A stretch of 21,329 bases of DNA from DATDRQ01 sp035291645 (GTDB taxonomy: Bacteria > Chloroflexota > Anaerolineae > Anaerolineales > UBA4823): NCBI GenBank assembly GCA_035291645.1, contig DATDRQ010000292.1, forward strand, positions 1 through 21,329, read 5' to 3'. Shown piece after piece: positions 14,833-21,329 of the stretch. The number at the start of each line of letters is the position of its first letter. Position 1 is the first letter of the stretch. A program made the position numbers and the translations under genes. The notes under the pieces are model-generated. The model was given only the letters and a program-made list of their open reading frames with translations. It had not been told where the DNA came from and did not search any database.

Positions 14833-16641
14833 TCAGGCAACCTGCAGTTCCACCTGTTCGAATTGTTCAGGCGCTTCCGTGCGCAGCTCGCGCAGGACAC
14901 GTTGGTCGTACGAGATCAGCTTGGGCAGGTCGATCATGTTCATGCGCACCATGCGCTCTGTCATTTTCGAGATGAGGATGCGGTTCAGGTCCGGGTTCTT
15001 CGACATCTCGCCAAGGGTGGAGGCTGACACGCGTAACATGGCTGTCGATTCTTCGGTTACCACATTGGCGGTGCGGGGGATACCGGTCAGAGCAGCGATC
15101 TCCCCAAAGAAATCACCTGGGTTAAGGACTTCCAGGATGCGTTCTTGACCATTTTCCTCCCGCCCGGCGATCGCCTTTCCTGCGATAATGAAATAGGCAG
15201 CGTCGCTCGTTTCCCCATGGCGGACGATGGCGGTCCCTAGCGGGGCTTCAATATAGCGCATCTCCTGAAGCAGGCTAATGCGATCTTCTGTGGAGAGAAT
15301 AGATAATGCCGGCAGGTGTCCGACCAGCCTATCAAAATCAGCCAGGGTTGCGATACGCCCCATGTCCAATGAAGGCGCCTGGGCAGCTCGGCGCAACAGG
15401 CTGATCGACCGCACCCATTCGGCAGCCGGACGGCCGATATCTGGGGCAAAGAGGGCAATCCCCCCACCTACCAGGCTGATCAGGGCTGCTACCATCATCA
15501 TCACCCGCACCCCGAGGATATCCGCCAGGCCAGCCGCTCCCATCCCGATCAGGAGGATGACATGGGAGACGGTCATAAACGCGCCGAATACCCGGCCGCG
15601 GATTTCCCGGTCGGTGTTTCGCTGAATCATGGTCCGGCGTGCCACACCCCAGGGAGCATTGATAAAACCTGAAACCGTGACCAACGCGATGGCGATGAAC
15701 AGGGATGAAGATAGGGCATAAGTGATGGCGACCAAGCCCCAACCAATCAAACTGATAATGATCCACTGGCCTTCGCGCAGCCGGCTCACATAACGAGCCA
15801 ACAGCAGGCTGCCGATCACGAATCCGATCGAAGTGAGACCCTCCTGTAAACCGTATTCGAATTCGGTTGCGCCCAGAACTTGTTCGGCGAATGGCAGCAG
15901 TAATGTATTCCATAAACCGGTCCCCAACCAGATGGGAATGCCGATCAGGAAGATGGAGCGCAGTACCGGTGTATCAAAAAGGAATTTTACGCCGACCTTT
16001 AGATTCCCCACCACGTTCTTGACCGTCGTTTCTTCTGTATTTTGGAGCGGCGAGATCTTAACCCGGTTGATCAGCAAGGCAGAGACCACAAAGGTCAGCG
16101 CATCAATATAGAAGGCCAATTCTATAGAAACAGACGCGATCAATCCAGAAGCTGCAAAGCCGATGGCTGTCGATCCGAACGAGCTGATGGCGATCATCGA
16201 GTTGGCGGCTGCCAGGTCTTCATCGTTGGCGGTTTCCGGCAAAACGCTGTCAAATGCCGGGGCGAAGAATGTGCTGATAGCGCTGGTCAGCATCACGATC
16301 ACATACAACCAAACCACACTATATGGGATCAGGATGGGTATCAGAAAGATCAACACGGCCCGCAACAGATCTGCAGCAATCATGATGCGTTTGCGGTCAT
16401 AGCGATCGACGAAAACCCCAGCAAACATACCTATCAAGAGGGTTGGGACCGAAGTCGCAATCAGCATCAACCCAACCTGCATGGCGGAGCCGGTAATGCG
16501 ATAAATGTAGATCCCGGCAGCCAACATGGTGAACGCATCGCCGATCGTCGAGATCAGCTGGGCGGTCCACAGCTTGGTGAATGAAGGATTGCGAAAAACT
16601 GCAAACGGGGAAGGTTGGGTGATCAGGCTGGTCTGAGACAT
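14833..16641 (-). CDS. MFS exporter fused to a cyclic-nucleotide-binding domain
   Basis: Residues 18-400 form a 12-helix major facilitator of the MFS_3/EntS-like exporter type, with the motif A loop GVFVDRYDRKR (75-85). After a linker, residues 443-560 are a Crp-type cyclic-nucleotide-binding domain with a well-formed phosphate-binding cassette GEIAALTGIPRTANV, including Glu514 and Arg523. This suggests that export is gated by cAMP, cGMP or a related ligand. The start at 16639-16641 has a strong AAAGGGGA site (16648-16655 on the plus strand). It is the last gene of the minus-strand signalling operon, 33 bases after the phosphatase stop. The exported compound is unknown; MFS-CNB fusions are uncommon. 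Confidence 0.88.
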   Translation of the reverse strand: MSQTSLITQPSPFAVFRNPSFTKLWTAQLISTIGDAFTMLAAGIYIYRITGSAMQVGLMLIATSVPTLLIGMFAGVFVDRYDRKRIMIAADLLRAVLIFLIPILIPYSVVWLYVIVMLTSAISTFFAPAFDSVLPETANDEDLAAANSMIAISSFGSTAIGFAASGLIASVSIELAFYIDALTFVVSALLINRVKISPLQNTEETTVKNVVGNLKVGVKFLFDTPVLRSIFLIGIPIWLGTGLWNTLLLPFAEQVLGATEFEYGLQEGLTSIGFVIGSLLLARYVSRLREGQWIIISLIGWGLVAITYALSSSLFIAIALVTVSGFINAPWGVARRTMIQRNTDREIRGRVFGAFMTVSHVILLIGMGAAGLADILGVRVMMMVAALISLVGGGIALFAPDIGRPAAEWVRSISLLRRAAQAPSLDMGRIATLADFDRLVGHLPALSILSTEDRISLLQEMRYIEAPLGTAIVRHGETSDAAYFIIAGKAIAGREENGQERILEVLNPGDFFGEIAALTGIPRTANVVTEESTAMLRVSASTLGEMSKNPDLNRILISKMTERMVRMNMIDLPKLISYDQRVLRELRTEAPEQFEQVELQVA

Positions 16642-16674
16642 AGAAATCCCCTTTCCATTATTAGTTGGAGGAAA

Positions 16675-17850
16675 TCACCTGCTCCTCCTGTGTATGGCCA
16701 GCAGGGTGACATCATCAAACGGGCTCTGCTTTCCACGAAAGGAATCCAAACCGATCGAAATTGACTCGATCAGTCGCACTGCCGAAGATGATGTAACCTT
16801 GATCAGTTCAAATAAGCGTTCCTCACCAAAAAATAATCCATGGGTATCCTGAGTATCCACCACACCATCGGAATACAGCAGCAGGGTTTCCCCTGGATTA
16901 ATTTCCTCTTCATTGGCCTGGTAGCTCATCTCCGCCAGGACCCCTAATAAAGCCCCGTTTGGGTTTAATTCGGTCCGGATGTTCATTTCTCTAACGATCA
17001 TCGGCGGGTTATGCCCGGCATTGATGTATTTCAAATATCCTGTCGATGGGTCGAACACGCCGATGAACAGGGTCGCGAACAGAGCCTCTTGGTGGGTGCG
17101 GCAGACATATTGGTTGGTGCGAGTCACGGCCCTGTGCACCAGATCCGCACTATCGCTCGAACTGCCCCCCCCGTCAGCGAAGATGTCTTCGCTCATGGCA
17201 GCCCGGAGCAGACTGCGGTACAGGGCCATGAACAAGGCCGCGCCCACCCCCTTATCGGTCACATCTCCCAGAAAGAAGCCCACCTTACCATCCGTGAGAA
17301 GAAAAACATCATAAAAATCGCCCGCCACCTCTCGCGCCGCCCGGAAACAGGCAGCCATCTCCCAACCGTTCACCTCTGGAAGGCTGCGCGGCAGGAAGCC
17401 GGATTGAATCTCGTGTCCGATCTCGAGTTCCCGTTCCAGGCTTCTCAGGTACTTTTTCTCCAGGTCGCGCAGGTTCTTCCGGCTCAGCCCGGCGTTCAGG
17501 CGCGCTTTCAAAATGGACGGGTTAAACGGTTTCGGCAGATAATCTTCAGCGCCTAATTCGATACCTTTGATCACGCTGTCCAGGTCGGTCATCGCCGAAA
17601 CGATCACCACCGGCGTATCTCGCCAGGCAGGTTCGGCCTTTAACTGCCGCAGGACTTCGAACCCGTCCATGACTGGCATCATGATATCCAGCAGCACCAT
17701 GTCCGGGCTTTCTTCCGCCATCCTGGTGAGGGCTTCACGCCCATTCAAGGCGGAGATCGTCTGGTAGCCCAAATCTTCCAACTCCTGCTCAAGATAATCG
17801 ACATTGAACGGCTCATCATCGACGATTAAGATCTTTGGACGGGTTGCCAT
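16675..17850 (-). CDS. Response regulator with PP2C-type (RsbU/SpoIIE) serine phosphatase output
   Basis: The 391-aa protein starts at the ATG 17848-17850, four bases past the stop of the preceding regulator, which indicates translational coupling (a longer frame reaches 17904 but lies inside that gene). Receiver domain: acidic pair at 11-12, phospho-acceptor Asp55 in LLDIMMP, Lys107 in LPKPF. A coiled-coil linker ends in HEIQSGFLPRSLP, typical of RsbU-like phosphatases, and the PP2C/SpoIIE domain has the metal motifs GDFYDVF, GDVTDKG, NAGHNPP, SDGVVD and FDDVTLL. Such proteins dephosphorylate anti-anti-sigma (STAS) partners in partner-switching circuits, but no RsbV/RsbW-like genes are in the window. 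Its input is probably the hybrid kinase upstream. Confidence 0.92.
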   Translation of the reverse strand: MATRPKILIVDDEPFNVDYLEQELEDLGYQTISALNGREALTRMAEESPDMVLLDIMMPVMDGFEVLRQLKAEPAWRDTPVVIVSAMTDLDSVIKGIELGAEDYLPKPFNPSILKARLNAGLSRKNLRDLEKKYLRSLERELEIGHEIQSGFLPRSLPEVNGWEMAACFRAAREVAGDFYDVFLLTDGKVGFFLGDVTDKGVGAALFMALYRSLLRAAMSEDIFADGGGSSSDSADLVHRAVTRTNQYVCRTHQEALFATLFIGVFDPSTGYLKYINAGHNPPMIVREMNIRTELNPNGALLGVLAEMSYQANEEEINPGETLLLYSDGVVDTQDTHGLFFGEERLFELIKVTSSSAVRLIESISIGLDSFRGKQSPFDDVTLLAIHRRSR

Positions 17851-17854
17851 CCGT

Positions 17855-18220
17855 TCAACCGGAACCCAGCAAGGTCTGCAGTTTGCTCGCCAGCAGATTC
17901 TCATCCAACGGCTTGGTCAGGTAATCCGTGCACCCGGCTTCCAAAGCCCGTTCGCGATCGCCGTTCATCGCACGCGCCGACAAGCCGATAATCGGGATCT
18001 GCTTCAGAGTATCGTCCGCGCGGATTTGCCTGGTCGCTTCCCAGCCGTCCAGGACCGGCAGGGACATATCCATCAAGATCAGATCCGGTCTCTCTCTCCC
18101 TGCCAGGGCCACGCCGCTGGCCCCATCCCTGGCAGTGACCAGTTCATACTCATCCTCCAACAACTGGACCAATAATTCCAGGTTGAACTTTATATCCTCC
18201 ACGATCAGAATCTTCTTCAT
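17855..18220 (-). CDS. Single-domain response regulator (CheY/DivK-like)
   Basis: The 121-aa protein is one receiver domain: acidic pocket VEDI (residues 7-10), phospho-acceptor Asp51 in LMDMSLPVLDG, and conserved Lys103 in LTKPLD. It has no output domain. I take the ATG at 18218-18220 rather than the longer frame at 18238 because an ideal AAGGAGG site (18226-18232) precedes it and overlaps the stop codon of the kinase. The DGWEATRQIR text resembles DivK and phosphorelay shuttles, so it may carry phosphate between the hybrid kinase and another partner, or bind a target directly. Confidence 0.92.
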   Translation of the reverse strand: MKKILIVEDIKFNLELLVQLLEDEYELVTARDGASGVALAGRERPDLILMDMSLPVLDGWEATRQIRADDTLKQIPIIGLSARAMNGDRERALEAGCTDYLTKPLDENLLASKLQTLLGSG

Positions 18221-18225
18221 ACCGG

Positions 18226-18232
18226 CCTCCTT
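18226..18232 (-). promoter_or_regulatory. Ribosome binding site overlapping the kinase stop codon
   Basis: AAGGAGG on the minus strand lies five bases before the response-regulator ATG and overlaps the TAA that ends the kinase (18231-18233). It fixes the start of the regulator and implies translational coupling. Confidence 0.75.
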
Positions 18233-21200
18233 ACCCACCTGACTGTCCCACCAAAGCAGCTTCGATCTGGCGTAGCAGCACTTCCCCCTGCAATCCTTGT
18301 TTCTGAATGATCCCGGAAGCGCTCCTGCTCAGGATATCCGCTTCGGCGTTGGTCAAGGACTTTACAGTGAACACGATGATCGGGATACGGCTAAGTTCAG
18401 GCTGGCTGTGCAGGATTTCGATCAACTCGAATCCATCCAGGCGGGGCATCACCAGATCCAGTAAAAGTGCATCCGGTTTTGCCCGCTCAATCGCCGCCAG
18501 GGCCTGCTCCCCATCGGAGGCCGCCTCCACCCGGTAATCCGTCCCCTCCAGCAGCTGGATCACCAGGTCGATAACGGCTGGATCGTCGTCGACCACCAGC
18601 AGGCGCCTGGGAGGCAAGCCACTATTTGCCTGGGCAAGCCGCTCGAGCGAGGCCAACAGATCTCTCTCCTTGAGCGGTTTAACCAGGTAATCTGCTGCCC
18701 CCAGCCTGAAACCCAGTGCCTTCTTATCCACGATAGTGATCAAGATCACCGGGATATTGCGGGTGGATGGGTCGGCCTTCAGGTCGTGCAGCACCTGCCA
18801 ACCGTCTTTATTGGGCATCATGATATCCAGGGTAATGGCAAAGGGTTGGAGATCGCACGCCAGGCGCAGGCCTTCCTCACCATTTAAGGCGGTTGTGACC
18901 TGGTAACCGGCCTCCTCCAGGTTTTCTTTCAAGAGGGCCAGCGCGTCCGGGTTGTCGTCGATCACCAGCACCAGCGGGCGAGACCGATCCAGCTCCGGCC
19001 TGGAGGTTAGCCCAACCGTGCCCTCTTTCTCAGGAGCTGGCTGGCCCGCATAATCCAGTGGAATCGTGAGTGAGAAGGTCGATCCCTGCCCCTGTACGCT
19101 CTCGACGGTCAGATCGCCTTTTAATAGCCGCGCCAGGCTGCGGCTGATCGAAAGGCCAAGACCGGTTCCGCCGTATTCTCGGGTAGTGCTGGCATCCGCT
19201 TGTTGGAACTCCTCGAAGATGCGCGGCAAGGCTTCCACAGGAATGCCGATTCCGGTATCGCTGACCTCCACCTGCAGCTGCCCGGCTACCTGACCGGCAC
19301 AGATCGTGATCTTTCCGGCGTGGGTGAACTTGGCGGCGTTGCTCATCAGGTTCAACAGGATCTGCTTGATCTTTTCCAGGTCGGAATTGACCGGGGGTAG
19401 ATCCGGTTCCACCTGGATAACCAGGCGGACTTTGTCCTGCCTGACCAGCGGCTGCGAGGTGGTAGCGACCAGATCGATCAGCGGCTTAACCTGGAAATTA
19501 TTCGCCTGCACTTCCATATGACCGGCCTCGATCTTTGAGATATCCAGGACTGTATTAATCAAACCTAACAGATGTTCGGCGCTGATCAGGACTTTATCTA
19601 GGTTTTCCAGCTGCTTCTCAGGCAAGGCGCCTTCGCCTTTACGCCGGACGATGCGGGTGAAACCGGTGATGGCATTCAGCGGGGTGCGCAGCTCGTGGCT
19701 CATGTTCGCCAGGAAGGCGCTCTTGGCCAAGTTGGCTTCGATCGCCTCTCGCCGGGCGCGCTCCAGCTCGGTGATATCGTGGTAGATGACAACGTAGCCC
19801 TTCATCTTTCCTTCGATCAGTACTGGCAGCCCCATCACTTCCACATCCACCAGGCTGCCGTCCTTCCGGTTGCGCCTGGCGATCAGGTGCACCCGGTTTT
19901 CTGACAGCGCCTGGAGGGAATAGCGCACCGCCTCGGCGTGCAGCTCCGGGTCTCGGGCGACCAGGTCGTCGACTTTCTCACCCATGGCTTCGGCCTGACT
20001 GTAACCAAACAGCCGCTCGGCAGCCGGATTCCAGCCGGTGACGCGTAAATCGCTGTCGATCAAGATGATCGCCGCCGGGCTGTTGGCGATGATCATTTCG
20101 TAGTATCGTTTCTGCCGGGAGATCTCGTCAAACAGGCGCGCATTGCGGATAGCTGTGCCGACGTTGGCCGCGATCGTGCTCAGCAGCCTCATGTCCGACT
20201 CGGTGTACAGGCCTTCCTCCTGTGTGTTCTGCACACTGATCACGCCGATCGCCTGCCTGCCGACGATGATCGGCACACCCAGGAATGAGCGAGCCTGCTT
20301 GCCTACCCGGGTGGCGCCCAGCGCTGCCCGGCGGGTTTCCAGATCTTTGTTAATCAGCAGCGGCTGGCCGGTCTGGATGATCTTGCTCGTCAGGCCCTCG
20401 CCCAGCGGGAGGGCGGGAAACTCCTCACCAAACCCATAAGGGAACTCGATCTGGTTGCTTAGCTCGTCGAGCAGAGCTACATAGACGATATCGGCGTTGA
20501 AAGTCCGCCGCATCTGCTCCCCGGTCAGCTGGATCAGCGCCTGCAGTTCTGTCTCCGCCACCAGCGCCTGGCTGACGGTGTTGACCGTCTCTAGCTCGGC
20601 GGCGCGCTGCTGGGTCTCCTCGAACAGGCGGGCATTCTCCAGGGCGATGCTCATGCCGTTAGCCAGGGTTTCCAGCAGGCGCACATCAGAATCGCTGAAT
20701 GCGTGTTCGCGATCAAGATTAGCGACATTAACCACGCCAGTAACTGTTTCTCCCACGAGCAGCGGTACATATACTGTAGAGCGCGGCAAGTCGAAGTCGC
20801 TTGGGAAGATGGCGCCAATTTCCTGAACTCGTTGACCAACATTTTCATTGATCGCTAACGTCCGCCGGGTGTTAATCATATGATTGCTAATGCCAGCAAA
20901 AGGCGTCGGCTCCATTTTTATACGGTGTCCTTTTTGGACCACATAGCTATAGTAGACCAGACCAGTCACGTGATCGTACCTGCCAATGGCCACGCTCTGC
21001 GCATCGAAGATGTCACGAATTTTGTCACCGACGAGATCAATGATTGCTTCGAAGTCTAGCTTGGACGCCAACCCCTCCTGTACACTGTTAATGATGGCTA
21101 GTTCAGCATTTCGTTGTTGAGTGTCTTTAAGCAAACGCTGGGTCTCATCGAATAGGCGCACATTCTCAATCGCAATCACGGCCTGATCGGCGAAGATCTT

Positions 21201-21329
21201 GATCAGGTCAATCTGCTTCTCGGAAAACGGCTGCACCTCTTTGCGGCGGATGGCGATGCCCCCGATCGGCTCCCCATCCCGGAGTAGCGGGGTTGCCAGC
21301 ACCGTGCGGTACCCCCACCGGCGCTGAAG
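18231..21329 (-). CDS. Hybrid histidine kinase: GAF-GAF-GAF-PAS-HisKA-HATPase-REC-REC, 5' end missing
   Basis: The frame is open to the right edge, and the first visible residues (WGYRTVLATPLL) are the middle of a GAF domain, so the start lies outside the window. Counting from the codon at 21302: the rest of GAF1 to about 55, GAF2 75-225, GAF3 242-392, PAS 400-515, HisKA with phospho-His536 (MSHELRTPLN), HATPase with N655, DTGIGIP (682-688) and GGTGLGL, then two receivers with Asp826 (TLDIMMP) and Asp949 (LLDLVMP). No membrane helix or Hpt domain is visible. The second receiver ends IIQKQG, so the usual Lys-Pro is changed. It is a cytosolic sensor, probably of small ligands or redox, feeding the two downstream regulators. 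GAF2 is AT-richer than its flanks. Confidence 0.9.
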   Translation of the reverse strand, partial: LQRRWGYRTVLATPLLRDGEPIGGIAIRRKEVQPFSEKQIDLIKIFADQAVIAIENVRLFDETQRLLKDTQQRNAELAIINSVQEGLASKLDFEAIIDLVGDKIRDIFDAQSVAIGRYDHVTGLVYYSYVVQKGHRIKMEPTPFAGISNHMINTRRTLAINENVGQRVQEIGAIFPSDFDLPRSTVYVPLLVGETVTGVVNVANLDREHAFSDSDVRLLETLANGMSIALENARLFEETQQRAAELETVNTVSQALVAETELQALIQLTGEQMRRTFNADIVYVALLDELSNQIEFPYGFGEEFPALPLGEGLTSKIIQTGQPLLINKDLETRRAALGATRVGKQARSFLGVPIIVGRQAIGVISVQNTQEEGLYTESDMRLLSTIAANVGTAIRNARLFDEISRQKRYYEMIIANSPAAIILIDSDLRVTGWNPAAERLFGYSQAEAMGEKVDDLVARDPELHAEAVRYSLQALSENRVHLIARRNRKDGSLVDVEVMGLPVLIEGKMKGYVVIYHDITELERARREAIEANLAKSAFLANMSHELRTPLNAITGFTRIVRRKGEGALPEKQLENLDKVLISAEHLLGLINTVLDISKIEAGHMEVQANNFQVKPLIDLVATTSQPLVRQDKVRLVIQVEPDLPPVNSDLEKIKQILLNLMSNAAKFTHAGKITICAGQVAGQLQVEVSDTGIGIPVEALPRIFEEFQQADASTTREYGGTGLGLSISRSLARLLKGDLTVESVQGQGSTFSLTIPLDYAGQPAPEKEGTVGLTSRPELDRSRPLVLVIDDNPDALALLKENLEEAGYQVTTALNGEEGLRLACDLQPFAITLDIMMPNKDGWQVLHDLKADPSTRNIPVILITIVDKKALGFRLGAADYLVKPLKERDLLASLERLAQANSGLPPRRLLVVDDDPAVIDLVIQLLEGTDYRVEAASDGEQALAAIERAKPDALLLDLVMPRLDGFELIEILHSQPELSRIPIIVFTVKSLTNAEADILSRSASGIIQKQGLQGEVLLRQIEAALVGQSGG

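Noticed and set aside
1..21329. CRISPR arrays, tRNA or rRNA genes, transposases, integration sites
   Set aside because: I looked for regularly spaced repeats, cloverleaf-like segments and transposase or integrase motifs on both strands and saw none.

Overview
The window is about 60% GC by eye, densely coded, and best read as a piece of a bacterial chromosome from a free-living anaerobe or facultative anaerobe. Chloroflexota (Anaerolineae-like) is the most likely source: it carries a giant zinc-ribbon/class III cyclase/AAA/TPR protein, a GAF-rich hybrid histidine kinase, and an octaheme cytochrome next to a cytochrome b fusion. This assignment comes from gene content only; no rRNA or marker gene is present.

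Region 1 (1-5234, + strand) is a sulfur-respiration module. It holds the end of an octaheme tetrathionate-reductase-family cytochrome, a 943-aa fusion of a heptaheme cytochrome c with a b-type membrane cytochrome, and two YeeE/YedE half-transporters. The second half-transporter is fused to a rhodanese-like domain that lacks its catalytic cysteine and ends in a GGGCG tail. Region 2 (5244-9116, - strand) is a class III adenylate/guanylate cyclase fused to an AAA ATPase and TPRs. Its reading frame is broken by two in-frame TGA codons, yet it continues intact to 5244. Region 3 (9117-11664) is a divergent promoter region with a 12-bp palindrome, followed by a SulP anion transporter with STAS and cyclic-nucleotide-binding-like domains.

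Region 4 (11665-14830) has an orphan ECF sigma factor downstream of a 15-bp inverted repeat, a group II PLP decarboxylase on the minus strand with a good promoter, and an HD-domain hydrolase. Region 5 (14833-21329, - strand) reads as one operon: hybrid histidine kinase (5' end outside the window), single-domain response regulator, receiver-PP2C phosphatase, and an MFS exporter fused to a cyclic-nucleotide-binding domain.

Working model (inference): electrons from quinol pass through the cytochrome b/heptaheme fusion to the octaheme enzyme, which reduces tetrathionate or a related sulfur oxyanion outside the membrane, while the YeeE pair and SulP move sulfur anions. The cyclase could make the nucleotide sensed by the CNB domain of the MFS protein, and perhaps by the degenerate one on SulP. 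The strongest oddities are the twice-interrupted cyclase gene and the cysteine-less rhodanese with a C-terminal cysteine tail.
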